Source: Lepidodermella squamata
Lineage: Eukaryota; Gastrotricha
Assembly (NCBI GenBank): GCA_047495785.1
Contig: JBLDXI010000046.1
Location: 1,612,001-1,676,000, forward strand
Length of the DNA stretch: 64,000 nucleotides
Reading direction: 5' to 3'
The notes under the pieces were generated by a model that ran no database searches, was not told where the DNA came from, and saw nothing but the letters and a program-made list of their open reading frames with translations. Made by a program: the position numbers and the translations under genes. This document shows positions 10,441-22,200 of the stretch, one piece after another. The number at the start of each line of letters is the position of its first letter. The stretch's first letter is position 1.

Positions 10441-11114
10441 CGGCTCGTCTCAAGTTATCGAAATGATTGCTTGAGTGAGCGATTCATGCAATACGTGTGC
10501 ATATTGCTGTTCTAACGGCCGTTTCGCATGAATAAATGATGCAACGGGCCCAGCATCCCAGTTGTTAGGTAAGAAAATCGATGGTTAACGACAAATTAAG
10601 GTGCGATGGTGGGAACTAAAATGCTCAATTAAACACATTTACCGCTATTTCCCAAGTTTAATTATGTAAGATCTAATAGCTTCATTTCGAGAGACTGCAT
10701 CTATACATTGTAATGAATTATAAAAACAAGCGGTTCCAACATGAATCCAATTTATTATTGAGTACGTAATATTATTAGCTATAAAACATTTATTAGAGGT
10801 AAAACGAATTGCTGATGTGCTGGCAATCAATATGAACATTCAATGCCTAATATTTTAAACGAATGTTTAATTTTTTGTGAGAATGATTTCCATGCCATTT
10901 ACAATTAATTGGTCTGGTAAATGAAATTAAATAATCAATTAAGAATAAAGAATAAAGAATACATGCTGGAATTCAGCAAGCAGATGATTAAGCAGCCTTG
11001 GCGATGAGAAAAAAATAAGTATATTGTTGCATTTTTTGTGGTCGTCCTGCGGCCACTCAATTCGCGTACCCAGCACTATTTTCCAGATTTTTTTCAAAAA
11101 AATTGTTATATGTA
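10441..11114. other. Intergenic, AT-rich
   Basis: No gene or clear repeat seen. It lies between the ankyrin gene and a small foldback element. Confidence 0.5.
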
Positions 11115-11304
11115 CCGTATTTGTTCCTACAGCAGCCCGGGCTACTAAAATTTCAACCTCGATATTTTGAAAATTAGAATCAAATAATTGTTAATGAATC
11201 GTTCGTTTTTGATGTTTTCGAACCGACTTGACACTGGGCTACTATTATTAGGGATGAGCGATTATTAGTGTATGGGCTACTATTGGAACTTAGAACAAAT
11301 ACGG
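11115..11304. mobile_element. TA-flanked MITE with CCGTATTTGTTC ends
   Basis: 190-bp element with 12-bp inverted ends CCGTATTTGTTC and GAACAAATACGG. It is flanked by TA on both sides (11113-11114, 11305-11306), the Tc1/mariner-type target duplication. The interior repeats GGGCTACTA-like words. Confidence 0.7.
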
Positions 11305-11473
11305 TATTTCTTTTTTAATTTTATAATATATCCAGCGGGTCCAAAATGATAAGTACTCTCCATTAAAATTGAGGTTCGAGCACTAAATTCTTCCGATTTA
11401 TAGCGATCTCGGGTCACAGATTTATTCAGCTGTAATTTAACAAATTTACCGCTAAAAATTTTGAAAAATATAT

Positions 11474-11576
11474 AGGGTGGCCACAAAAAGCAGTAGGGGC
11501 GAGGTTCATTGATTGGAGTGCGCATTAATTGAAGAATTTGAAATCAATGAACTTCGCGGCCTTTTGTGGCCACCCT
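11474..11576. repeat. Short hairpin element with AGGGTGGCCACAAAA ends
   Basis: 103-bp inverted repeat. The left end AGGGTGGCCACAAAA pairs with TTTTGTGGCCACCCT, and the arms continue inward (GAGGTTCATTGATT against AATCAATGAACTTC). It is probably a very small MITE. Confidence 0.65.
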
Positions 11577-11874
11577 GAATAGGCTCAAGAATAAACTGAT
11601 CGCGCAAAATTCGAATGTTAGTAAGATCTAGCCATCGGGCATCATGGAAATTGAAATTGAGATTTTTTAGGAAATATAGCTCTGGAATACCATTGCCGCG
11701 TGTGTAAATTAGCAAATTTAGCTCTGGAACCTTAAATTTAGAGCTGGAACCCCAAATTAAATATATGGATGACAAGCCGAACAACTATTTTCTAAATATT
11801 AGAAAATCCTCGACTATTTCGACCTGTTTTTCTATGCTAAAATATTTAGTGCTGGGCTGTTCAAATTTCGGAAA
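11577..11874. repeat. AT-rich repeat remnant with AGAGCTGGAACC words
   Basis: The words TTAGCTCTGGAACC and TTAGAGCTGGAACC (about 11707-11755) recur in the foldback element at 31160-31436, so this is probably a decayed relative. Confidence 0.35.
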
Positions 11875-14322
11875 TTAAAACGCCTCCAGGATAACATCGA
11901 CCATCTCATCGATGAAAGGACGCGGGCGGTTGTTTGGGCTGTAAGGCGGCGGCCAGTGAAAGAGCCCAGCATTCACGTCGGCGATGTTCCAAGATGCCGC
12001 AAATTCGCAGCAGACAACACTGCAAACCGGCCGGACAATGGAGGTGGCGAGGTTGAGGGCGCGTTGCTTGAACGGCCGCATGGCGAAGCAGCGAATGTCC
12101 TGTTCAAGCAGCACGGCGTCGAGGATGATGGTCAGCTGGCGCCAGCGCATCCTGCCGACCGGTTCGCCGTACATGCGATCGATGTAGGCCCGGCCGGCGG
12201 TGGTGACGCTGTCGGAGAGGCGCGTCAGCATGGTGACAGTGCGCGGTGACAGCCCGGCGTCGCGGCGTAGTGAGCGGCAGAAAATTAGCGACATTAGGAA
12301 GGCGAATTCGGGCGGGGCCGGTTTCCATATCTGGATGGCAGTCACGATTTGCTGCGCACACTCCATCATAGACTGTAAATTCAATCGAAATATTTAAAAT
12401 TATTGAAAGAAGCTCAGTACAGCAGCAACATTCAGACATTCAGAACTCGCTTTGAAATTGATTTTTCACGTCTAGTACGGAGAATTTTGGCACGGAGATT
12501 GAGCAATTTACAGGTTAACATTCCAGAGAAACTTGGAACAATTTTCTATGAATTTTCGCATCACTATTATTGTTGTTCCAGTAACAAATTCATGACCTAC
12601 ATCGTGTCCCATAAGTAAGTTGTGCGGCCATTTTTTAATTTTGCAATTTTTTTAGAAAATTTAATTTATTTATTTTTTCAATTAAACCTAAGAGGAGAAG
12701 CTTGCGTCAGCGATTTTAACGAAGAAATTCAACATTTACCGGAGAGAACCCGGAGTACCCCTTTCGGTAATTTTCGGTATTTTACCTGGTTGGAAACAAT
12801 TTCCCAGGATTTTTTAATTCCACTGACATGTGACATTCTTGATTACATGGATTTAATGGCATTTTGAATTTTTTTATGATTTTTCTGGCCATGAGATGTG
12901 ACTCAGCTTCTCATTTCTTCTTATCTTTCTGATCCCTTCTCCGTAAGTTCTTCGTTTGTGTTAATTATGTACCCATTTTATGCGCGATTTGGAAATTTTC
13001 CCACCTTGGCCGATAAAGACGCCCCAGGGATCAGCTATCTGACGCCATCAGGTAACTCGAATAATTTTCAATCCCCAACCTCTGATATCGGGAAAAAGTC
13101 ACTGATTGATAAATTCGAAAACGGGAATTGATATCGGAAAATTTGAAGGAGAGTTTTGACTAAGCTTTGTGAAAGTAGAATTCTTGGCCGTACAGCTATT
13201 CACATGTTCCTCGCTTTTGAAGTAACTAATATGGATAGAGAAAATAGAGCAACTTACGCCAACTTCAGGCCACTGGGCGAGCATTCCGACGAAGAGCGAG
13301 CTGAAGGCGTGAACAACATCCGTCGTCGCAATAATGCCCGACTGGACGCAATACATCAACCAGTAAGACGCATCAATCAGCCGGCACATGTCCGCCGGTG
13401 AATCAATCTGGTCGCCTATAGAACATCCATGCAAATGATGATTCATCTTTGATATAAAGTTCTCTCAAACCTGCTAGTCTTCGAGCGAAAGGAATGTTGC
13501 CTTTGACTATGTCTTTAACCGACAATCCGATAAGTTCCCACAGCTGTTCTTGCTCGCTCGGAACGCCGCCGTGTTGCGTCAAATATTCGTAGGTGTATTT
13601 CTAAAATCGATAAAAGGAATTACTATTTCAGTATAAAATCGAATTTACGTATTGAGCGGCGACATATTCGCGGTTGGCTTCCATAATCTGGCGCAGGGTG
13701 CCCTGAAGCTCCTGAATATCGAAATTCTGCGGCTCGAGCGGAAACCTGCCCGGGCCTCCCATGATACGCCGCCTAACCTCAACCCGCGTCTGTAACCTCC
13801 GAACTTCTTCCAGCGTATCGTTCTGGAAGAGCCGAAGTAAAAAATAATCGAAATTTTGGAAAACGGTTGAAATTTACGTTTATTTTAGCCTGTGGAGCAG
13901 CCGTCGTGTCGTTTCCGCTCTCCGCTGACGGTCGCTTGCCGCCGAGCGTGAGCATTTTCTCGAGTCGACATTTCGAACACGGCCTAGGCTCCGTCAAATC
14001 GCACAGTTGGTAATTGAGAGGCCGGCCGACCCGGCACGACAGTTGATCGAGAGTCACTAGAGCGTGGCGTTGCCAAAATTTCTGGTGGAAAAAGGTTAAT
14101 AAGAATTAAATCACGACTATCATTTTGTTACCTGGCAAGATCGGCAAGTGAGGACATTGAAATAGTAACCAGCCGCCTCACGGTTGCATATCTAGAATTG
14201 AATTTTTTTGTGAGAAATTAATAAAAATTGCAAAAAATAACCTGGCAACGGCGGAGAAAGACGCCACTCGAACTGTTATCCGAGTTGCTACTGCTGCTAC
14301 CAGCTGCTTCGCTATTAGCCAT
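11875..14322 (-). CDS. Divergent nuclear receptor, seven exons
   Basis: Exons in order: 14242-14322, 14132-14191, 13878-14081, 13649-13822, 13471-13600, 13258-13415, 11875-12372, all in phase, giving 434 residues. Zinc finger I is canonical in spacing (CQIC, 13 residues, CRSC, residues 26-46). The P-box region reads CRSCQKFWQRH instead of the usual CxxCKxFFRR. Finger II has unusual spacing: C, 10 residues, C, 7 residues, C, 2, C, ending CSKCRLEKML. The rest is a helical ligand-binding domain: PFARRLAGDQ, then DASYWLMYCV, and an AF-2-like helix FIDEMVDVIL near the C-terminus. Nuclear receptors are DNA-binding transcription factors. The CRxC P-box style recalls lineage-expanded nematode receptors, but subfamily and ligand are undetermined. 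Intron 6 is 885 bp; the others are about 50 bp. Confidence 0.82.
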
Positions 14323-15228
14323 AACAATCGAGTAAAAAAGCTCTATTTTTTCGAAAAAAATAACCATATAAACGCGGCAAAGTTGCCTGTGATGGCCACA
14401 AATAGTAATGTAAGCTGATATTTTTTCACCTCGAAATCGATTATTAGTCGGTGGCCACGAATCAAATTACTAACTTACAATAAGGCGTCATCATCTGAAA
14501 ACTGACAAATTAGATATATCTCACCCGTCCCAACTATATCGAAATCGCATGAGCAATTTTCTTATTCGATTTTGGACATTTTTTAAATAAAAATCAAACA
14601 TAATTCACTGCAGTCATACAAAAATAATTTAACTATGCTATTATGGTGAAAAAATTGGCTGATAAACATGAATATAATATTATCAGCAGCTGCATGGACT
14701 GGCCAGCGGTCACAATACACTGAAATACAAGTGGGCGATATGGCGCGGGTAGTGTTTGTTGTTTGCTCAATATTATTTAGCCCGCCCCGGCGGTTTCAAG
14801 TTCGCGGAAAAACACCGGCGGTATAAATAATAATCGAGTAATACAGCCGTGATTCCGCATAGCGCACCGTATCTGCTGGCTCAGTGCAGCATGGAGGCAG
14901 ACAACTCCAGTATGAATCGCCGAGAGAGCATCGAAATATATACCTATTCTCAAGGCTTCTGTCATATACTAGGTAGTAGAAGATTGAGCGAGAAAGTTAA
15001 GAGTTCTGGTATGGCTTTGTTGCGCGTTACGAGCGCGTAAAATTTAACGCGCGCCATTTATCTCCTGTGTCACATAAGTGCGTGTCGTCATCCGCCTGCG
15101 GTAGAACAGTTGCAGTTCGTGACCTGTTCACCTTGTGTTGAGATATCAATTGCTATTTTTAGCTCAAATGTAGCCGCATAACCACAGTGGAACTCACAGG
15201 GGCGATGCCGCTTTCATACTGCATGAAG
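14323..15228. other. Intergenic
   Basis: Upstream region of the nuclear receptor gene. Two GGCCAC-containing words near 14394 and 14453 may be a decayed repeat. No gene seen. Confidence 0.4.
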
Positions 15229-16016
15229 CTTGGAGGAATAGACATGGAGTGAGCACGACCCAATTAACGAGATCATATCACGCGCACAACGGGGCGCTCG
15301 CCGCTCGACTCGCGCGCGCGCTATTTTTAGTCCTGTATCAGGCAATGCAAATTGCATATTGAATTGTTTGTGAATAATGGTAATTCGGATTTCGATGCAC
15401 TTTTTTTTATTAGATGGGTTTGTTCACGAGGATTCAGCAAAAATTGGAATTATTCCGATATCATGCACGGTTATTGAGCTATGTTGCGCCCGCCCGCGCG
15501 CTATTTTTAACGCCCTCATCACCCCATGCAAATATTTTATGAATTGTTTCTCAATAACGGTAACTCAGAATGAATCGCACTTTTTTAATGAAATACTCAT
15601 TATCTCGAGGAGAACCTGAAGAAATTGAAATTATTTTGATGTCATTAACTGTTCTTAAGTTATATCGAAAATAAGAAAAAATTATAGGCATTTTGGTTGA
15701 ATTTTTTTATAAGACTGGTAATTTTGTCGGAAAATCTAAAACCGCCGATGCATAGCCCGCAGCTCGAATTATGTCAAGAAATTGGCCTAAAGTCTTGCAT
15801 AATTCCCGTTACAATGCAACTGATGGAATAAAATGGCAAAAAGTGTAAAATCAGTCATTTTTGACGCGCGCTACGACTCAGGCGCGCGCTCATTGGACAA
15901 CGAGGGGTGTTACGTGCGCACATTCGACCGGACATCACGCTGCGCCACTTGCCCTTTGTCCACTGATAGTGAGCGATGATAAAGGGCCGTGCTGACTCCA
16001 TGTCTATTCCTCCAAG
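15229..16016. mobile_element. Foldback/MITE with an 8-bp target duplication
   Basis: 788-bp element. Inverted ends CTTGGAGGAATAGACATGGA at both termini; the 8-bp repeat GCATGAAG flanks it (15221-15228, 16017-16024). The interior has a degenerate direct duplication of about 180 bp (from about 15312 and about 15492), each unit opening with a GC-alternating tract, then CTATTTTTA and later a GAATTGTTT word. There is no transposase. The 8-bp duplication fits hAT- or P-like families (inference). Confidence 0.8.
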
Positions 16017-16969
16017 GCATGAAGTGTAGATTGCCTACCTGTACACGCATTTCGAGAGTGTAATGCCTAATATGAGCAATAAAACTCGCGGCGAATGAGT
16101 ACTATTAAAAGTAACCAATGCGTAACGACAGCGCAAAATGGGCTCCATTGTGCACTAAATTGAACTTATGATTAATTTTACAGAAATCAGTTAACAATAT
16201 GGATATGGTTTTGTCGCGTTTTTCAAACACAAAAAAGCATGAAATAAAAAGTAGATGCATATCCGCTAAAAGAGGCCAAGTCTGCATTAGACTAAATTCC
16301 ACAGAAAAATAAGGTCCTCTTATTACCGGTATCAAATTTACCGTGGGCGGATCCAAATTTTGCTGATTTGGCCTTAAACCCCTTTTCAGAACTTCCAAAG
16401 ATGTTATTATAAACCGTCGTCATTCTAAATAAATTATTTTTGAATTCAGCGTAAAATTCTACGCAAGACGTAGTGTTCAGTTTAGAAATTATACGTTGCC
16501 TCAAATTCGTATAGGTAAATATTTAAAAATCAAACTTTGGCACATTTTTTTAGTTAGGTTCCGCATTGTGCAAATTTGGTTCCGCCACAGAAAATTAGAT
16601 TTCGCTCGCCGTAACTTTGGTTCCGCTGAAAGATATTCTGGAAAAAATAGTACAAGAAATTTTTCATCATCAAATCAAGCTGAATTCGAAAAATTTCAAA
16701 TGGTGCGCTAGGCTCCTCAACTCTAAAATTTGTATTCGAGACGAGGAGCTTTTCTTAGTCAATTTCAATCATCAATCATCAGTTTGATGGAACAATCGAA
16801 CAATCGGGTCAGCTTGCAGCCGATACTTCAGATGAGTCGGATGCGACATTTTCATTTTGTTTAGCTAACATGTTAACCTGAATTCGCGTCTCGAGAAGTT
16901 TACCTATTATATTAGCTAAGCTTTCAATTTTTCTTGAAAAATAAAGTAGTGATTTGTTGCGGGATTATC
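16017..16969. repeat. Intergenic with a dispersed repeat (16440-16660)
   Basis: Segment 16440-16660 resembles 48205-48415. Both have GAATTCAGCG at one side and repeated TTTGGTTCCGC/AGGTTCCGC words, and both read GAAAGATATTC or AAAGATATTCC near the other side. No coding capacity seen. Confidence 0.5.
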
Positions 16970-19295
16970 GGAAAAGTGTTAGTTCATACAGGGTACTTCA
17001 TACAGTGATAATTTCATACAAAACCAGTAGTAACTCGTACATTATTTCCGTGATATTTTCATGACATTTTTCTGATTTTTTCGTGACTTTCTCATACGAA
17101 AAAAAATACCAACGAAAATCGTGATAGTTTCTTACTTTATTCTTCTACCAACGAAAATCGTGATAATTTCATACTTTATTTTCTCTACAACCCGAAAACA
17201 GATTTAACCGTTAATCATCATCTTTATCACCATTATTATCATCTTCACTTTCACCCTCAGGATCAACAAAGTCCAAAGGGGCCAGTTCGCGAAAGTCTTC
17301 TTTCGCCTTTGGCTTCTTCTCCTTGAGTTGAGAAAGCGCATCGGAAAGCGCATCCAAGAACTCAATTGGAGTAAGCTTGTTCTGATCGAACTCGTCCCAG
17401 CGCAGTTTGATCAAGTTCGATATTTTTGCATAAAGCTTGATTCCGGAGCTAGCCGGCTTGTAGGTGTTTGCGGTGATTTGGTCGATAACAACTCGAGAAT
17501 CGTTTTCTAGCTCGAGCATAGAATTCGGAAAGCGCCAGACATTAGGGTGACTCACTCCAACCTTCGTGTTAATCTTGTTGTTGTTGCCTTCTGCAAAGTT
17601 GTTAGTGCGAAATTCCTTTCGATAAACACAAAATCTCTCCTCGGTTACAACTTTAAACCAATACGAATCGATGTACTCGAAAAATTTCTTCAAATTTTCG
17701 GATTGGTCGATAAGGGGTTGGGCGCCAAACCAGATTAAATCAAAAGCGGGTCTCGTGTGATCCATAGGCAGCAGATGAATGGCCATTATACGGCGAACGA
17801 TGCGATGAATTTCGCCTTCCACCAGAAGATAATCGGTCCATAGACCGTTCTCATGCACCCATTTCAAAACGGCTTGGCAGTAATGAAAATGACACCCTGC
17901 TATGTCGCAGAGGAAAACCAGAGCCAAGGCATTCATCATGCCAAGTTCATAGTCGCAAGTTGTTAGCGGTTGCGTGATTGATGGAACTAGATTGAGCATC
18001 TCGCCTGAGCTAAGCTGATCGAACCATTTGGCGACGGTTTTCGGCTTCTTCGGTTGACAGCGATCGAAGTGCTGGTAAAGCGTCCGCTTGCAATTCTCGT
18101 AGCAAGGAATAGCAGTGACTAGTTTCGACCGTTCTAAACCATGATCTTCGCCAAAGTCCAACATCTTCCCGACCTTGTCGTTGTATACATCGTGAACAGA
18201 CTTGCCTTTTTCTGTTCTGATCGCCGATTTTATCCAGTACATAACGACATAGCTCAGGCCGGCGTAGTAGTTCGGAACATCATCGTGACGACCTTCAACT
18301 CCGACGACTTCCGTCCCATCAGCATTCAAGACCAAACCAGCTTTCGAACAACGCATGCAGCGGAAACCACATCGATCATCGATCCAGTTGTAGAGGTGAC
18401 CCTTGCTGAACCATACCTTGTTGCCGCGAGTACTGCCTATGAAGTAATTGGGAATCTCTTCAGGCTTTTTCTTCGCCGGAGCGGCTTGAGTAGCTTGAGT
18501 AGCAGATGAGGTAGTCGGCACCGGTGGCGGCGGAGGCGGAGCTTGCATAGCCGCAGTTGGCTGCATCCATCTCATGAACTGAGCGAACTGTTGAAACATT
18601 GGCTGGAACATGGTTTGATCAGGGGCGGCGAGGCGGGCAGGAGTAGACGAGACGCTTGGCATGAACGAGTTGTTCATGTTGAAGGTGACATCGTTCTGTG
18701 AGAATGAAGAGACTAAGGATGAGGCCATGGGAATAGAGTCCTCGAACTCCATTGCAACTGAAGTTTGGCGGCTCATTGCCGGCGTAGAAGATGTAGACGC
18801 CGGTGTGGCATTTCCTACTATACAGCGACTTATTAGCTACAAATTTTACTCATTGGGCCGGCTATTTACCTGGATGCATCTTCGTCTTGTGAATCTTCAA
18901 GCCGCGCTCAGTGGGGCAATCCTTACCGCATACGTCGCATACGATAAACAAAGACAGTAAATGCCGTAAGATTGAGAAAAGCATGGTAGCGAGTAAGTAG
19001 CAATTAAGAGGTATTAAGCTGGATTATGGTTCCTGAGCCGCTTTATAGCTCGTTTAACACGCGTTTCATTTACATCTCCCGCCTTTTCGGTATGAAATTA
19101 TCACGATTTCATGAGTTAAAATCAATAATCCTTGTTTTGTACGAAATAATCACGATTTCCACTGATATTTACGAAAAATCATTGTCCGGATTGACACTGT
19201 ATGAAATAGTCACGATTTAATGTAAAAATGTATGAAATTATCACTGTATGAAATTATCACTGTTTGAAATACCCTGTATGAAGTAACACCGATTC
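16970..19295 (-). mobile_element. MULE-type DNA transposon, copy 2
   Basis: 2326 bp, same ends and same orientation as the copy at 445-2809. Flanked by a 7-bp direct repeat GATTATC (16963-16969, 19296-19302). It differs from copy 1 by lacking one 39-bp tandem unit; elsewhere I see no difference. It sits in intergenic DNA. Confidence 0.9.
17211..18776 (-). CDS. FLYWCH/MULE transposase-like protein, copy 2
   Basis: 521 residues, identical to the ORF at 725-2290. It has the same N-terminal Pro-rich stretch, FLYWCH-like finger, DYE...GCHFHYCQ core and acidic tail, and also lacks a visible first catalytic Asp. Two intact identical ORFs argue against decay of either copy. Confidence 0.85.
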   Translation of the reverse strand: MSRQTSVAMEFEDSIPMASSLVSSFSQNDVTFNMNNSFMPSVSSTPARLAAPDQTMFQPMFQQFAQFMRWMQPTAAMQAPPPPPPVPTTSSATQATQAAPAKKKPEEIPNYFIGSTRGNKVWFSKGHLYNWIDDRCGFRCMRCSKAGLVLNADGTEVVGVEGRHDDVPNYYAGLSYVVMYWIKSAIRTEKGKSVHDVYNDKVGKMLDFGEDHGLERSKLVTAIPCYENCKRTLYQHFDRCQPKKPKTVAKWFDQLSSGEMLNLVPSITQPLTTCDYELGMMNALALVFLCDIAGCHFHYCQAVLKWVHENGLWTDYLLVEGEIHRIVRRIMAIHLLPMDHTRPAFDLIWFGAQPLIDQSENLKKFFEYIDSYWFKVVTEERFCVYRKEFRTNNFAEGNNNKINTKVGVSHPNVWRFPNSMLELENDSRVVIDQITANTYKPASSGIKLYAKISNLIKLRWDEFDQNKLTPIEFLDALSDALSQLKEKKPKAKEDFRELAPLDFVDPEGESEDDNNGDKDDD

Positions 19296-22200
19296 GATTA
19301 TCTGTTGTTTTTTCGTGGAAATCACAGCCGTCCGTGAATTCATTAAGGCGGCTGAGTTTTTGTTGCGGTGGCGGCGATTGAAACGCGAACAACATTCGGC
19401 GCGTAATTGCGTTGTTTTTTCTTTTATTTATCAATTATAAGCAGGTGTTTGTGTACAAGAAATGCAAGAAAACACGCCCGGCTGTGTATATGTGTGTATA
19501 ATAAGTAATGGCAACATATCATCTTGTAAAAGGCTTTCCATGCTCATATATTAGCCCGTCGGCTCTCTAAATATATTTGTAAAAATAATAACAATAATAG
19601 GCAGTAATTAATAATAATACGCAAATGAATTTATCGCCGGCGTGTCGAGAAGCAAAACAAAACTGCTGGGCAAACAATGCGCACGAGCAAAAACGCGCCC
19701 GTATCATCGACATTACTTATTTATGGCTACATTTAGTGTTTTAAGGTGGCCGCTGCCATCACGTAAAAAGTCTAAATTGTTTTTGCGCGCGCGCTCTCGC
19801 TCGCTCTTGTGAATTTTTGCAATAATATATTAATTCGCCCGGCTAATTGTGCGCGCGCTCTGTTGTTATTTTGTTGCTCCCTCTCTACAGCATGATATTT
19901 GCGTTGGAAATTATATACTTTTATAGTTTTTATTGTTTCACAATCACCGCCGCAATCGGAACAGGTCGCGCCTGTTATGTTTATTCACTTATTACCTATG
20001 GTCTCGGAAATTTTTATTGCTATATACCCCTCTCGGGTCCATGAAGTGTAAATATACACATATACTATAAATATATACCGCGCGCGTAAAATAATCGCAA
20101 GGCAACAAAAACACACGTATATACATTGTAATCTTGCGAGCTGATAATACTCAATCCTAATATCGTTGGGTGTTTACAATTTCGACCCATAGGCCAATTG
20201 GTAGAGTAATAATAATAATAACAATATTAGAGCACGGTGCGTGCGCAAAAAGAGAGCGACGAACACGCAGAAAAACAAACAAGCCCCGCCCGCTTAAAAA
20301 TGGTTTCATTGTTATGTTGTATTACGGCAGCAAAAGTGCCTGTTTTCATTATTTTTCTGTTGTCTAACCCATTATTTTATTATCATCATCACACACCGCC
20401 GCCGCTGCTGCTAAAACCCCACCCAACACTCCTCGTCACCGCCTATTTTTATTAATAATTTAAACACCCGGCATAATGTTATCATCTTTCGGGTGTCTAA
20501 TTTTGTTGGGTTTTAAACTTTTTTTTTGCAAAACACACCGCGCAAATATTTTCGATTTTTTAATTACTGAAATTCAACACCGCGACCTGGCAATCAGAGA
20601 CGAAGTGAATTTGTTTTTTTTTGTGGATTCGCGCACAGCTCATCACGGAAAAAATACCTAAGATTTTTTCTAGACGCTTCTACAACTTCTCAAATTTCAA
20701 CAGGAAATCTTCGCGCATTTTGTCGCCAGATTCGAGGCCGTGACCCCTCGCAGGTGTCGCGTTACATTGCGCGCGTGCGTAATTTGTTTGTTTTTTCTAG
20801 CGCGTTTTTTCAACTTGCTAACAGAAATCTTCTAGAAGCTTCCCCGCTCAATTTATATACCTGTGCCCTATTTGTTCAGTCGATCATTAAACACACAGTT
20901 TAAATTAATTTTTTTGATTGAAAAAACATACATGTCATTCTTTTATAATTCTGAAATAATGGACTTTCAAGAAGGACAACCTTGAAAATTTCTTATGAAA
21001 GCAAATAACTGGGTGATTTTACGATAGTGCAAATAACGCAATTTTATTTTATTGCTTCGGACGGATTTGACCCATTTTCCGGCTATCATTGTGACTAGGC
21101 TGGTTTTTATTTCACGTGTATGGCGATGACCAGCTGGTCATCGGGCGCGCACGAGCCACACACAGACGTAGACATCTCTATGTAAATACGTTGATGCTAA
21201 AAACAGATAACCCAGTTTTTTTTGTTTGCGTTCGACTTTTGCCACAATTCGAAGGCTGGGAGCGCCATTTCATGACACGCGACGTGTCCAAAACACGAGC
21301 ATGTTTGTTTTCTCAGTAGTCTCGTAAAATTGGATCATTTTATTTGTTTTATTTTTGTGATAAACTATTTAAGATTTTTTGAATAATTTTTATTAGGGGT
21401 GTAAAAGACTTTTCGCATTATTTATTCCGCGGCTTAATTTAGCGCCGCGTAAAAAATTCTGCGGGTTTTATTATATCTACGTCTTTTTCTGACTTTTGTT
21501 GACGTATGGAAAGTGAATGTTTTATGATGCGGCGATCTTGCCACTTTGCGCGCTCGCAAAAAGCGACGACAGCGCGCATCATTTTTCCGCTGTTATTATT
21601 TTGTAAATATGTGTAAACAATCGTCGTCATTTTTCGCGGATAGTTTATTTATAGTCAGCGGCTTAGGGCCGCGCCGTTTCGATCTCACTCACTCGCTCGC
21701 TTTTTCGCGTTTATCATCATTTGCTAATGCTGAAAATGGGCAACATTCGATTCGAGGCGCACTTGATACTTGCAATTTGTACACACCCTCCTAATATCAT
21801 TTAAGCCAACATATATAGCAGACTAGACACGGCCGTGTGTGTGTGTTTGTTTCTTGACTGACATCATAAGAATATAACTGCGCGATGGCTTGTTTATTTT
21901 TACAGCCATTAATCCCACTATGTGATGTGTCGATTTCTTACTCTTAGCGCCGCCCTATCAATAAAACACCCTGCGCGCGCTCGCTCGCTCGTGTTTTCAT
22001 TGTGTCGAGCATTAAAAACACATTCCGACCAATTTCTTACTCAATATATTGTTTTTCCGCAATTTATTATTTGTCTGTCGCCGTTTTATTTTTTGACAAC
22101 TTGTCAAATGCAATTAATTTTGTAGATTTAATTCGATCGCACTTTTTTGTTTATTCTTTTTTTCCGAGTTTCGAAAATTCGCGTAAGTCCCATCATCATC

